Part shown: positions 22,258 to 33,054 of the stretch, piece by piece
Layout: every line of letters begins with the position of its first letter
Position numbering within the stretch: the stretch's first letter is position 1
DNA from: a virus
DNA: 64,000 nucleotides
IMG/VR virus record: IMGVR_UViG_3300032315_000647
Location: 1-64,000 of that record
Strand: one strand, 5' to 3'
Notes under the pieces: generated by a model
Seen by the model: the letters and a program-made list of their open reading frames with translations, nothing else
The model's database searches: none
What the model was told of the DNA's origin: nothing
Position numbers and translations under genes: made by a program

Positions 22258-24551
22258 TCTTAGAAAAACAGAAAGAAGCACTTGTTCACCAAGATGGTGA
22301 AGCATCAGAGTCTATTGGTATGTCTCTTGATCTTGATTCAGCACAGGTGCTGATGCAGATGTTGAGCAAAAACTTGTATTCAGATGCAATTGGTTCCACT
22401 ATTCGTGAGTGTGCATCAAATGCTTTGGACAGTCACAGAAGAGCAGGAGTTGATAAACCTATTGTTGTCAGTTTGCAGACAACAGGTAGTTACACTTATG
22501 AGTTTAGTGTAGAGGACTTTGGATTAGGTTTGGATGCTGATGATGTAAAGAACATCATTAGTAAGTATGGTAAGTCCACTAAACGCAATAGCTCTACAGA
22601 GCTGGGCATGATGGGGTTAGGTTTTAAAGCCCCACTAGCATACACATCAAGTTTCTATTTTGTCTGTCGTAAGGATGGAATAGAACGTAAATACATGATG
22701 TATGAAGGAGAGGATGTCAACACTATTGACCTTCTTTATGAAACTCCTACAGATCAGCCCAATGGTGTAAAGGTTATCATTCCTGTGGGCTATAGTGACA
22801 GGCGTGAATTTATGAACAAGATTAAGGAACAGCTGGCATATTTTGAGAATGTGTATTTCAATGTTGAAGGAATTGATAATTCTTTTAACATTGTACGCCA
22901 TGAATATTTCCAGTTCTCTCCTCTTGCTAGTGATAAAAGTTTGCACATCTGTCTGGATAATGTCTACTATCCTATAGACTTTGGTAAACTTGGTATTGAT
23001 CGTATATCTCTTCCTGTTGGTTTGAGGTTTAGTTTGACAGATGGTATATTCCCCACTCCAAACAGAGAGTCTATTCGATATACACAAGAGGCTAAAGATG
23101 TGATAATCAATCGTCTGAAGGAAGCGTCTAACTATTTCATTGAGAAATACAATGAGACAGTTACAGAAACAGATGATATTCATGTTATTGTTACATATTA
23201 TGAGAGTACTTGTCGCAATCTGAAAATTGGTGGATCTTCATGGGATGTGCATCCTTTGGCTAAGTTCTCAAACATTCCTGTAGCTGAGCCTAAGTTTAAG
23301 GGTGTGCAACTTCTTGATATGGCTCGTATTGCTAAGGTGGGTAATTATATTCTTGGTGAATATGACACAAGGTTCATTCTCAAGAATAATACAATTCGTG
23401 ACACCAAACATTATCATTTCAATTCAGTAAGTATCAGGAGGTTGCCTGAAAAGGTGTATGTGTTTACATCAGATAAGGTTAGTGGACTGAAAAAGGACTA
23501 TCTGAAGAGTTTACATCCCTACTCTAGAAAGGAAGTGGCTATTGTAAAGAAGAATAAACCATTTAAATTGTCTAATAAAACAGGAGATTATGACAATTAT
23601 GTGAATATTCTTGCACTTAAAAGACATCCTAAGAGTGGATGGAGACAACGCATTCAGGAGTTTCAACTGATATTGGAAAGTGTTACAAAGCAATTTGTCA
23701 ATCTTGATGAACTTGAAGTTCCACAGAGCTTTATTGATTCAAGGAAGAAACAAAGAGCAGCTGCTATAGCATCTACTGGAAAAGAGAGACGTATAAAGCT
23801 GAAAGGAGAAATCATCTGCAAACAGGCTGAGCATTTGGAACGTTGGGTGGATGGTAAGAGTTGTAAATGGGTGAGTACAACATATGATATGTCCAAGTTT
23901 CACCAGAATAAGTTTATTTTGGTGTATGGTAAGCAGGAAGATGCTGAAAAAATGGACAAGTGGTACAAACCTGGACGTGAACACAACATTAAGTTTGCAA
24001 TTCTTAGCGATCGTGAACTTAAGGTGGTGAGCGGAATACAATTACATAACTTTATATCCTTCAATGATTTTATGAAAGGAAAGACCAAGCCTTTTCAAAG
24101 AATAGCTACAGCTTGTATTATTAATAAGTTGAAAGATGAGTTTCCGTATGTCTTCCGTGCTGGAGAATCGTTGAAGACCATTTCTTTTGATTTATCAAAT
24201 AAGATTGACACTCTTGCAGACTATCATCGTAATAATTTCAAGAATATTGATGATGAGTTTAGAAATGGAATTGTTGAGCATGCAAAAGAAATCAATGCTT
24301 TTGACCCAGAAATCTATGTTATTTACAAACAAGTTGAAGAAATATGTAGAAAGTTCCCGTTCCTGAATGCACTTATGGAGGACATGAGAGGATATGACAC
24401 TTCTAGAACTAATATCCTCAAGCAAGCACTTGTAGATCTATTCAAATATCACAAGCATAGAATAGATTGGAAGAATTATAACATACGTTTGAATGAAGAT
24501 CTTCCTTTAGAACAAGAATTGAAAGAGGAAACTGTTGAAGAATTAATCTAA
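22254..24551 (+). CDS. rIIA: rIIA-like GHKL ATPase
   Basis: A 765-aa protein. The N-terminal GHKL ATP-binding domain has the N-box IRECASNALDSHR (Glu52, Asn56), the G1 box VEDFGLGLD and the G2 box GMMGLGFKAP, as in T4 rIIA. The middle and C-terminal regions are helical and charged. In T4, rIIA and rIIB protect infected cells from exclusion by resident prophages and affect lysis timing; the adjacent rIIB-like gene makes the same role likely here. Length is close to T4 rIIA (about 725 aa). Confidence 0.85.
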   Translation: MILEKQKEALVHQDGEASESIGMSLDLDSAQVLMQMLSKNLYSDAIGSTIRECASNALDSHRRAGVDKPIVVSLQTTGSYTYEFSVEDFGLGLDADDVKNIISKYGKSTKRNSSTELGMMGLGFKAPLAYTSSFYFVCRKDGIERKYMMYEGEDVNTIDLLYETPTDQPNGVKVIIPVGYSDRREFMNKIKEQLAYFENVYFNVEGIDNSFNIVRHEYFQFSPLASDKSLHICLDNVYYPIDFGKLGIDRISLPVGLRFSLTDGIFPTPNRESIRYTQEAKDVIINRLKEASNYFIEKYNETVTETDDIHVIVTYYESTCRNLKIGGSSWDVHPLAKFSNIPVAEPKFKGVQLLDMARIAKVGNYILGEYDTRFILKNNTIRDTKHYHFNSVSIRRLPEKVYVFTSDKVSGLKKDYLKSLHPYSRKEVAIVKKNKPFKLSNKTGDYDNYVNILALKRHPKSGWRQRIQEFQLILESVTKQFVNLDELEVPQSFIDSRKKQRAAAIASTGKERRIKLKGEIICKQAEHLERWVDGKSCKWVSTTYDMSKFHQNKFILVYGKQEDAEKMDKWYKPGREHNIKFAILSDRELKVVSGIQLHNFISFNDFMKGKTKPFQRIATACIINKLKDEFPYVFRAGESLKTISFDLSNKIDTLADYHRNNFKNIDDEFRNGIVEHAKEINAFDPEIYVIYKQVEEICRKFPFLNALMEDMRGYDTSRTNILKQALVDLFKYHKHRIDWKNYNIRLNEDLPLEQELKEETVEELI

Positions 24552-24571
24552 AAAACTTAAACAAAAGAACA

Positions 24572-25936
24572 ATGAGCATTTTTAGCCTGAATTGGTTTAA
24601 ATCCAAGAAAAGAACAGAAGTATCTATTGAAGAGAAGATAGACAGTCTGAACAATCAAGTGAATAATACAACCCCTCCTGCAAAGGAGGTGGTTGTTGCT
24701 AAGCATTATAGGAAAGTGAAGCTTGTGAATAATGTCCTCACTGTTGTGTTTAACGATGGGGCTGTTATTTCTAAGCCTAATGCAACAGTGGAAGATTTCA
24801 CTAATGTTCGCAACTCAACATCTGAAAAACAGATTATGGCAATAGTTGCAACAGAGGAGATTTATGAACAAAGGAAGAAGGAGATACATGAGGCTCAAAG
24901 AGCCACTGCTCTTCGTAATGGCATTCAAATTCTTGCTAATTTAGATGATTTTGTATTGGATGGCAATTCTGTCTATCTGAAAGGAATCAATCGTACACTT
25001 CCTCAGCTTTTAGTTGAAGAATTTGTTGGTATTGTAGATGGGTATATTCCAGGTGAGCATTTGCAAGATGCTTTGAATGAAGATGAGCAGTATCAATCTC
25101 TTAAGCGTTTCTTTATGTGGTGCTGTTTGAATCCTCGTGCTGAAGTGGCTGATAAGCTTTACAACTTCCTTAGGAAGAATAGCTTTAAGATTAATAAGCA
25201 GGGTTTCTTTGTTGCACTGAGGAATGTTGTCACTGTTAGTGAGGATACAGAACTGGTTCAGTTTGTCAGCAATGCCTATAACAAGGTGAAAGCTGTATGG
25301 AAGAAGAATCCTTCTCATTTCCGTGTAGTGATGAACGATGAAGGTGTGTACAGTATGGAAAAGACCACTAACACTGATTCTAAAGGAACAATTGTTGGTA
25401 ATCTGGACACTCTGTATGCAGATATGCCAAACATGAAAGGTAATCGTTTTACAGATGATTATACACGCACATTTGATATTCGTGTGGGTAAGCCTGTAAA
25501 CATGAATCCTGGTGAATGTCGTTGGAATACAGATGATTGTGGAGCAGAGGGTTTGCATTTCACAGCTGATGAGATTCACTATGTAGGATGCGGTGATCAG
25601 TCTGTACTGGTACTCATCAATCCTATGAAGGTTGTGGGTATTGGTGAGACCAAAGGTAGATGCTGGGAATATCTTCCAATCATGACTGTTCCTCGTGATG
25701 AGGCTACAGAGATTCTGCATGATTTGGATTTTGACACAATGCAGCTTGATGAAAGTTATGCTGTACGTGAACTTGAAGGTCTTGCAGATAAGGCTAAGGA
25801 TGGTTTTGTTTATGAATCCACTAAGCATGAGTTCAATCTTCCTCATATATCCACTAAAGAAATTGAGAACATCGTTTCTTCTTTGGATAAAATGAAGAGT
25901 GAAATTAGTTCTAGGGTTCAGATGATTGCTGATTGA
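24572..25936 (+). CDS. rIIB: rIIB-like protein
   Basis: A 454-aa protein directly downstream of rIIA. Residues about 45-90 contain the conserved rIIB core (KVNVLTVVFNDGAVI ... ATVEDF). The rest is helical with a Cys-poor alpha/beta domain. T4 rIIB is 312 aa, so this copy is about 140 residues longer; the extra length is mainly in the C-terminal half. Function as partner of rIIA is inferred by synteny and motif. Confidence 0.75.
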   Translation: MSIFSLNWFKSKKRTEVSIEEKIDSLNNQVNNTTPPAKEVVVAKHYRKVKLVNNVLTVVFNDGAVISKPNATVEDFTNVRNSTSEKQIMAIVATEEIYEQRKKEIHEAQRATALRNGIQILANLDDFVLDGNSVYLKGINRTLPQLLVEEFVGIVDGYIPGEHLQDALNEDEQYQSLKRFFMWCCLNPRAEVADKLYNFLRKNSFKINKQGFFVALRNVVTVSEDTELVQFVSNAYNKVKAVWKKNPSHFRVVMNDEGVYSMEKTTNTDSKGTIVGNLDTLYADMPNMKGNRFTDDYTRTFDIRVGKPVNMNPGECRWNTDDCGAEGLHFTADEIHYVGCGDQSVLVLINPMKVVGIGETKGRCWEYLPIMTVPRDEATEILHDLDFDTMQLDESYAVRELEGLADKAKDGFVYESTKHEFNLPHISTKEIENIVSSLDKMKSEISSRVQMIAD

Positions 25937-25941
25937 TAAAT

Positions 25942-25990
25942 AAGAGGGGCTGTCCTAAATTTTTACTATTTTTGTGACAGCCCCCTTTTT
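25942..25990 (+). terminator. Terminator after rIIB
   Basis: A 9-bp GC-rich stem (GGGGCTGTC at 25946-25954 with GACAGCCCC at 25976-25984) with a 21-nt AT-rich loop, followed by five T. The loop contains TATTTTTG (25967-25974), a -7-like box, but no -33 element at the right spacing. It isolates rIIAB from the HNH gene. Confidence 0.8.
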
Positions 25991-25998
25991 ATAACTAT

Positions 25999-26409
25999 AT
26001 GGCAATCAAGAAGAAACGAGCAACTAGAAAACCAAGAGTTGCTAAGACGAGGAACAGTGGAACAATGACAGAAAGTGCTTTCTGGTCATTCATTCGCAGT
26101 GCACTAAGACAGAAGAGCAGATGGTGGAAACCTATAATGGAATGTAAATTAGCTGCACGAAGAGAATATAATGGGTCATTAAAGAGGCAAAAGTGGGAGT
26201 ATTTGTGTAATGAATGTAACAAATGGTTCCCTGAGAAGAAGATTAACGTAGACCATATTGTTCCTGCAGGTGCATTAAATTGTGCAGCTGATTTGCCAGC
26301 TTTTGTAGAAAGACTATTCTGTGAGGTGGATAATCTTCAAGTGCTTTGTGAAGGATGTCACAATGAAAAAACAAAATTAGAAAAGGATGGAAAAACAAGA
26401 AGAGATTAA
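25999..26409 (+). CDS. HNH endonuclease
   Basis: A 136-aa protein with a basic N-terminal 50 residues (Lys/Arg rich) and a C-terminal HNH fold: CNECNKWFPEKKINVDHIVP, then FCEVDNLQVLCEGCHNEKT. Two CxxC pairs bind structural zinc and the DH...N...H residues bind the catalytic metal. Such small HNH proteins are homing or DNA-processing enzymes in phages; the gene follows a strong terminator and overlaps the next gene in another frame. Confidence 0.8.
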   Translation: MAIKKKRATRKPRVAKTRNSGTMTESAFWSFIRSALRQKSRWWKPIMECKLAARREYNGSLKRQKWEYLCNECNKWFPEKKINVDHIVPAGALNCAADLPAFVERLFCEVDNLQVLCEGCHNEKTKLEKDGKTRRD

Positions 26410-26635
26410 TCAGATAGTGATTAATAAAGAAGCCTCTTTTGTAGAGGTGTGGCATGAGGGCTATATAGAATCTAATGGAGAGCGTCATTACTTTTGGCTT
26501 ATTGATCCTCAAGGTGTAGATCCTAGAGGTAATGAATATGCTCCAGAGGTGAGATGGTTCTTTGCAAGGGTTCCTAGAGAAGTGAGAGCAATGCATAATT
26601 CTATTATTGAAGCTTTTAAACAAACCAAGAAATGA
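26387..26635 (+). CDS. Hypothetical protein (82 aa)
   Basis: An 82-aa protein starting 23 nt before the HNH stop in another frame. Beta-rich and aromatic, with WHEGYIESNGERHYFWLIDPQG in the first half; it could be a small beta sandwich. It overlaps the exonuclease gene by 4 nt. No family recognised. Confidence 0.6.
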   Translation: MEKQEEINQIVINKEASFVEVWHEGYIESNGERHYFWLIDPQGVDPRGNEYAPEVRWFFARVPREVRAMHNSIIEAFKQTKK

Positions 26636-27678
26636 TTACAGGAACAGCAAAAACAGAAGCTATCTATCGGGCTAACATGCTTGATAGTTCGTCTAGCTTG
26701 AAAGAGTTTAGTTTAGACAGGAAGAAGTATTACAGGAAGTATGTCCTGGGTGAGCAAGTGGATGATAAGGATACACAAGCTGCCACTACAGGAAGAGTGG
26801 TAGAAACACTGCTACTAGAGCCTGAGGAGTTTGATAATAAGTTCTATATGTCTGCATGTGCTTCAGCTCCTACAGGACTGATGCTTGCATTTGTAGAAGC
26901 GTTGTATAGCTTCACTAAACAAGCAACTGATGATGATGGAAATGTGACTAGAGACTTTGAAGCTATATCAAAAGATGCTTACGTAGAAAGTGGATTCAAG
27001 ATTAAATACGATGCTGTAATTGCTAAGTTTGCAGGATCTGATGCTGAAATCTATTACAATGAGATTAGGAAGGTGAGGACTCAAAACCTCACTGTCATAA
27101 CAGCTGAAGATGTAACCAATGCTGAAAGGATTGTAGAAGAACTTCGTACCAATCCTGTTACAAAGGATGTAGTTAATCTTGTAAGCAGTAAGAGGTATAG
27201 CGTTTTCCATCAGATGCAAGTGGAAGGATATGTGGTGAACAATCACATGTTCAAGAGCATGATGGATAAGGTGGTAGTTGATCACGAAGAGCAAACTATT
27301 CAGGTGTATGACCTAAAGTGCACATGGAGTGTAGAGAACTTTGTTGAAGAATACTATCTCTATCGTAGAGCATACATTCAAGCCTATTTGTATTTCCATG
27401 CAGCTAAGCATTTTGGAATTGAGAATCTTGAATTGAATGATTATAAAGTGTTACCTCCCAAGTTCATTGTATGTGATAGCATAAACTATTACAATCCTCT
27501 TATATATACATTGAGTTACGATGATTTGGATGATATATACAAAGGATTTACATACAAGAATAGAGAATATAGGGGAGTGCGACTTATGATTGAGGACCTT
27601 AAATGGGCAATTGCAAACAACACTTGGAACATTTCTAGAGAGAATAGTGAGAATCAAGGACTTGTAAAAATATTTTGA
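26632..27678 (+). CDS. RecE-like PD-(D/E)XK exonuclease
   Basis: A 348-aa protein. The N-terminal helical part has the typical TTGRVVETLLLEPEEF block of phage exonucleases (YqaJ/RecE-type); the catalytic core is KSMMDKVVVD followed by QVYDLKCTW (Asp and Glu/Asp-x-Lys), with a later EYYLYRRAYIQAYLY helix. It would resect double-stranded ends for the Sak4/SSB annealing pair, the usual phage recombination set. It overlaps neighbours on both sides. Confidence 0.85.
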   Translation: MITGTAKTEAIYRANMLDSSSSLKEFSLDRKKYYRKYVLGEQVDDKDTQAATTGRVVETLLLEPEEFDNKFYMSACASAPTGLMLAFVEALYSFTKQATDDDGNVTRDFEAISKDAYVESGFKIKYDAVIAKFAGSDAEIYYNEIRKVRTQNLTVITAEDVTNAERIVEELRTNPVTKDVVNLVSSKRYSVFHQMQVEGYVVNNHMFKSMMDKVVVDHEEQTIQVYDLKCTWSVENFVEEYYLYRRAYIQAYLYFHAAKHFGIENLELNDYKVLPPKFIVCDSINYYNPLIYTLSYDDLDDIYKGFTYKNREYRGVRLMIEDLKWAIANNTWNISRENSENQGLVKIF

Positions 27679-28244
27679 TGGAGTTGAAGAAGACAATTAC
27701 TAGCATTTTTATGGTACCAACGCTTAAGATTCCTAAAGAAGCGTTAAAGAGTAATGGATTTATTAATGGTTATGTGAAGGATGTAGGCAGAGATGTGCAA
27801 TATGAAGGATGCATCTATCTGCTATTCCAACCTAAAAACCTAGATAAGTTCAGAGAGTTTTTGATGGATGAGTATGAAAGAACAAAGTCTGTGATAGATG
27901 ATTATGACTATCCAGATGGATATGTGGTTATAGTTTACAAGCTAGATAGTAAGTTTTCTAAAGATTTTAATCTCATTAAGAAGGGTAAGTATTCCAAAAC
28001 TTCTATAGAATTCCAGAATCTGTTTCCCAAGGTGGTGAAGATTAATAAGAATGGTGCACAGAGAGATGAAATCAGTCTTCAATATCGTGTGTTTAATAGA
28101 ACAGAGGATCTTGTGAGGTTCTGGGAAGATAGACTAGGTGTAGAGTTTGATGATAATCAGGAAGTGTGGCATATATTTGAGGAACAGAATGAGATATTGA
28201 ACATTCAAAAAATTAAAGAAGATGTCCAATCGGGAATTGTTTAA
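27678..28244 (+). CDS. Hypothetical protein (188 aa)
   Basis: Starts at ATG 27678 (a TTG is adjacent). A 188-aa alpha/beta protein rich in Asp, Lys and Tyr with the segment DDYDYPDGYVVIVYKLDSKF, which I do not recognise. It follows the exonuclease with a 1-nt overlap, so it may be part of the recombination operon. Confidence 0.6.
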   Translation: MELKKTITSIFMVPTLKIPKEALKSNGFINGYVKDVGRDVQYEGCIYLLFQPKNLDKFREFLMDEYERTKSVIDDYDYPDGYVVIVYKLDSKFSKDFNLIKKGKYSKTSIEFQNLFPKVVKINKNGAQRDEISLQYRVFNRTEDLVRFWEDRLGVEFDDNQEVWHIFEEQNEILNIQKIKEDVQSGIV

Positions 28245-28422
28245 TAAAATGAGTGAATTATATTCACCACAAAAGATGATAGAGTTTGCAGAGATGTTAC
28301 TATCTATGTATAACATTCTTATGAATGAAGAAATGACCTCTGAGGAGCGTCTTCTAGATCTTCAATATGATCACTACTGGTGGACTGAAAGAATTGAAAT
28401 CCTTAAATCTGCAACAGAATGA
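28222..28422 (+). CDS. Hypothetical helical protein (66 aa)
   Basis: A 66-aa acidic, Met/Glu/Leu-rich helical protein starting within the end of the previous gene (23 nt overlap). Overlaps the next gene by 4 nt. No motif recognised. Confidence 0.55.
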   Translation: MSNRELFNKMSELYSPQKMIEFAEMLLSMYNILMNEEMTSEERLLDLQYDHYWWTERIEILKSATE

Positions 28423-28814
28423 TTACCAATGAGTTGTTACAAAACCATCCTTTTGCTACAGAAGTTGTGAGAGAATGGTTTATAGAAAAGATGCAAAAGT
28501 CTTTTGTTAGCTCAGATGTTCCTGAAGACTTTAAAGAAATGATGAGGAAACAAGGGCTTCCTGATGAGAAGCTAATAAAAATGTTTCAAAACAGTCCTAG
28601 GGTGTTATTTGATGTGTTTGATGAAAACGGCATTAGAATTAACATTGTCTATGATTATTTCAAGGAGATGTTTAAATGGGGCATTAACAGCTTTACATCT
28701 GAAGAACGTTATCCCTCAAGAATAGAGGCTGAACATGCTAGTGTTAAAGTTGCATTTGCTACATTAGAGGATAAACTATTGTGTATTCGTGACACAAACA
28801 AATTAAATGCTTGA
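28419..28814 (+). CDS. Hypothetical protein (131 aa)
   Basis: A 131-aa mainly helical protein with hydrophobic and Lys/Glu-rich stretches. Overlaps both neighbours (4 and 8 nt). No recognised family or motif. Confidence 0.6.
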   Translation: MITNELLQNHPFATEVVREWFIEKMQKSFVSSDVPEDFKEMMRKQGLPDEKLIKMFQNSPRVLFDVFDENGIRINIVYDYFKEMFKWGINSFTSEERYPSRIEAEHASVKVAFATLEDKLLCIRDTNKLNA

Positions 28815-29259
28815 GTTTCAACATCCTATTCCTGTAGTGGTTGAAGGAGACAAAAATGGATATGCCATTTATGTCACAAACAGCGGTACATTTGAGAATG
28901 ATGTATGGTGTGTAACTCTCTGTGATGGAGGACACGTTAGACATTATACATCAGATCAGGTGAAGATTTATGCAAACGCTACATTTGAAATTAAAAAACC
29001 AGACATTATGACAGATGAAATTGTTGAACAAGTGGTTCAAAAGTTTAAACAAAGAAGTTCTGTAGGAATCAATAAGTATGGAACCACTCTTCATGATAAC
29101 AATCATGATAACTATCTTCTACATTTGCAACAAGAGTTACAAGATGCTACATTGTACATTGAAAAACTTATGACGCAAAATGCAGAAATAACAAATTTAG
29201 TTAACACCATACCAGATAACGAATCGCTTGGTGCTAAAATAAGAAGTTTGGTTAGTTAG
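28807..29259 (+). CDS. Hypothetical protein with MazG/NTP-PPase-like C-terminus
   Basis: A 150-aa protein. The first 65 residues are beta-rich. The C-terminal part has the order KQRSSVGINKYGTTL ... LLHLQQELQDATLYIEKLM, reminiscent of all-alpha NTP pyrophosphatase or phage nucleotide-pool proteins, where the Glu-x-x-Asp helix binds Mg. The typical ExxE pairs are not clearly present, so the assignment is tentative. Position just upstream of the ribonucleotide reductase fits nucleotide metabolism. Confidence 0.5.
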   Translation: MLEFQHPIPVVVEGDKNGYAIYVTNSGTFENDVWCVTLCDGGHVRHYTSDQVKIYANATFEIKKPDIMTDEIVEQVVQKFKQRSSVGINKYGTTLHDNNHDNYLLHLQQELQDATLYIEKLMTQNAEITNLVNTIPDNESLGAKIRSLVS

Positions 29260-29273
29260 AATTATTGTTTTCT

Positions 29274-29305
29274 TTTGGAGGATAAGGGGTTGCAGACTAT
29301 ATTTG
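29274..29305 (+). promoter_or_regulatory. Promoter of the ribonucleotide reductase gene, overlapping a terminator
   Basis: TTTG at 29274-29277, a 20-nt spacer, TATATTTG at 29298-29305: a perfect match to the Bacteroidota consensus. The -7 box sits in the loop and right arm of the hairpin at 29282-29316, so one sequence both ends upstream transcription and starts downstream transcription. Confidence 0.8.
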
Positions 29306-29321
29306 CAATCCCTTATTTTTT
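29282..29321 (+). terminator. Intrinsic terminator with a promoter -7 box in its loop
   Basis: A 13-bp stem (29282-29294 with 29304-29316, one G-U pair) with a 9-nt loop, followed by TTTTT. It would stop transcripts from the upstream operon. Transcripts started at the overlapping promoter contain only the 3' part of the hairpin and so should escape it. Confidence 0.85.
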
Positions 29322-29344
29322 CACCCCTAAAAGATTATAGCATT

Positions 29345-31436
<2,092 letters not shown>

Positions 31437-31454
31437 TTTATGGGTTAATAATGC

Positions 31455-31488
31455 ACCCCTGGTGTGTCTACACTGGGGGTTTTCTTTT
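31455..31488 (+). terminator. Terminator of the RNR operon
   Basis: An 11-bp stem (31455-31465 with 31470-31480, two G-U pairs) with loop GTCT, followed by TTTCTTTT. It ends immediately before, and shares its T-tract with, the -33 element of the recA promoter. Confidence 0.85.
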
Positions 31489-31517
31489 GTTAACCTCCTT
31501 AAAATTTTGTAAATTTG
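31486..31517 (+). promoter_or_regulatory. Bacteroidota-type promoter of recA
   Basis: TTTG at 31486-31489, 20-nt spacer, TAAATTTG at 31510-31517; consensus match. Transcription would start near 31524, 10 nt before the ATG of recA. Confidence 0.85.
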
Positions 31518-31533
31518 AAAACAATAACTACAT

Positions 31534-32571
31534 ATGGCAAAGCAAAAATCTGAAAGCTCTGGAAAGGGTAAGTTGCAAGACACACTTGACAAATTGAATA
31601 AAGCTTATGGTGTAAACACTGTGCTTGCACTAGACTCAAAAACAAATGGTGATTATGATGTAATTAGCACTGGGTCAATTGGATTTGACTACATCACTCT
31701 AGGAGTGGGTGGATTTGTAAAAGGCAGGCTCTATGAACTTATGGGATGGGAGGGTACAGGTAAGTCTACCATCTGTGGTCATGCAACTGCTGAGTGTCAG
31801 AAGAAAGGAGGCACTGTTTTGTATATAGATGGTGAGCATGCTGTTGATAAGAACTATTTCCAAGTCTTGGGTGTAGACACTGAGAAGTTGTTGATTTCTC
31901 AACCTAGTTGTGGTGAGGAAGGGTTTAACATTGCTATTGAAATGATCAACACTGGAGAGATTGATTTGGTGATTATTGACAGTGATAGCAGCTTGATTCC
32001 TAAGAAGGTGCTTGATGGTGAGGTGGGTGATAGTTCTATTGGTAAAAAGGCTGTATTGAATAGCAATGCCTATCCTAAGCTTAAGACAGCTCTATCTGCA
32101 AAAGATGTATGTGTTATAGTGATTAGTCAATATCGTGAGAAGATTGGTGTGATGTTTGGCAATCCTACAACAACACAAGGTGGTCATGCTCTTAAGTTTT
32201 ATTCTGATATTCGTGTAGAAGTGAGTAGATCTTTGGCTAAAGAAGGAGATGTCACTTATGGCAATCTTACAAAAGTGAAGGCTACAAAGAATAAACTCAA
32301 TCCTCCTTATCGTGTAGCAAGTTTTGACATTGTTTATGGTGAAGGGATTGACAAAGTGGCAGAAGTGATGGAGCTTGGTAATGAATATGAGGTGCTTAAA
32401 AAGTGGGGTCAAACTGTCACATTCAATGAAACCAAATATGATTTGGAAGATTTCAAAAGGATGTTGTTGGACAATCCAGAGTTTTACGATGCTATTAAAC
32501 AATCAATTGTTAACAAAATAAAGAATATAGATGTCAAAGTTATTGAAGATTCAGTTCAAGAAAATTTATGA
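31534..32571 (+). CDS. recA: RecA recombinase
   Basis: A 345-aa RecA/UvsX-like protein. Walker A: GWEGTGKST (residues 71-79); the catalytic Glu is in YIDGEHA; Walker B: LVIIDSDSSL; the L2-containing segment REKIGVMFGNPTTTQGG and the MAW-type helix are present. The C-terminal region is a helical domain with acidic end. It catalyses strand exchange and repair in phage recombination. It is preceded by its own terminator and promoter and overlaps the dUTPase start by 41 nt. Confidence 0.95.
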   Translation: MAKQKSESSGKGKLQDTLDKLNKAYGVNTVLALDSKTNGDYDVISTGSIGFDYITLGVGGFVKGRLYELMGWEGTGKSTICGHATAECQKKGGTVLYIDGEHAVDKNYFQVLGVDTEKLLISQPSCGEEGFNIAIEMINTGEIDLVIIDSDSSLIPKKVLDGEVGDSSIGKKAVLNSNAYPKLKTALSAKDVCVIVISQYREKIGVMFGNPTTTQGGHALKFYSDIRVEVSRSLAKEGDVTYGNLTKVKATKNKLNPPYRVASFDIVYGEGIDKVAEVMELGNEYEVLKKWGQTVTFNETKYDLEDFKRMLLDNPEFYDAIKQSIVNKIKNIDVKVIEDSVQENL

Positions 32572-32980
32572 GCAATCTAAACTACCTGTTAAGGGTAGTT
32601 TAGGTGCTGCAGCTTATGATGCATACGCACACAGCATCACATTTGAAAAGAATAACACTGTTGTCATAGGGCTAGGATTTGCCACAGCTATTCCTATTGG
32701 CTATAAAGGAATGGTTGTTCCTAGGAGCGGATTTACAAAGATGCCCTGGGTAATGAATAACAATGTGGGAGTGATAGATAGTGACTATCGTGGAGAGTGG
32801 ATGATGAAAATAAAACCTTTACACGGAAGTATATCAGAAACTCCTCTTCCTTTCAGTGTTGGTGATAGGTGCTGTCAGATATACTTTGAAGAAGTGTTGG
32901 ACGTAGAATTTGAAGAAGTGAAATATCTTCCTGAAACAGATCGTGGAGAAGGAGGCTTCGGTAGTACGGGGGTGTCTTAA
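32531..32980 (+). CDS. dut: dUTPase
   Basis: A 149-aa trimeric-type dUTP diphosphatase. All five motifs are visible: 1 AAYDAYA, 2 PRSGF, 3 GVIDSDYRGEW, 4 GDRCCQIYF, 5 RGEGGFGSTG. It hydrolyses dUTP to dUMP and PPi, keeping uracil out of DNA. It starts within recA in another frame (41-nt overlap) and is complete. Confidence 0.95.
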   Translation: MSKLLKIQFKKIYEQSKLPVKGSLGAAAYDAYAHSITFEKNNTVVIGLGFATAIPIGYKGMVVPRSGFTKMPWVMNNNVGVIDSDYRGEWMMKIKPLHGSISETPLPFSVGDRCCQIYFEEVLDVEFEEVKYLPETDRGEGGFGSTGVS

Positions 32981-33008
32981 TAATTTTACATTATTTTCCG
33001 TTTATTTT

Positions 33009-33040
33009 TTTGGAAATGTCAAATAATCTTTTTACATTTG
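33009..33040 (+). promoter_or_regulatory. Promoter of the HNH homing-type gene
   Basis: TTTG at 33009-33012, 20-nt spacer, TACATTTG at 33033-33040. A TTG start at 33010 would lie in the -33 box, so translation must begin at ATG 33055, about 8 nt after the expected transcription start. Confidence 0.75.
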
Positions 33041-33054
33041 CCAAAATCTATGAT

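Noticed and set aside
22647-23183. Long minus-strand open frame (178 codons) inside rIIA
   Set aside because: Lies fully within a gene with clear GHKL motifs; codon pattern and composition are those of an antisense frame.
25010-25846. Minus-strand open frame of 278 codons inside rIIB
   Set aside because: Antisense shadow, rich in Ile/Cys/His as is usual for antisense of AT-rich genes; no motif.
25967-25974. TATTTTTG as a promoter of the HNH gene at 25999
   Set aside because: No TTG/TTTG at 19-21 nt upstream; the box is part of a terminator loop.
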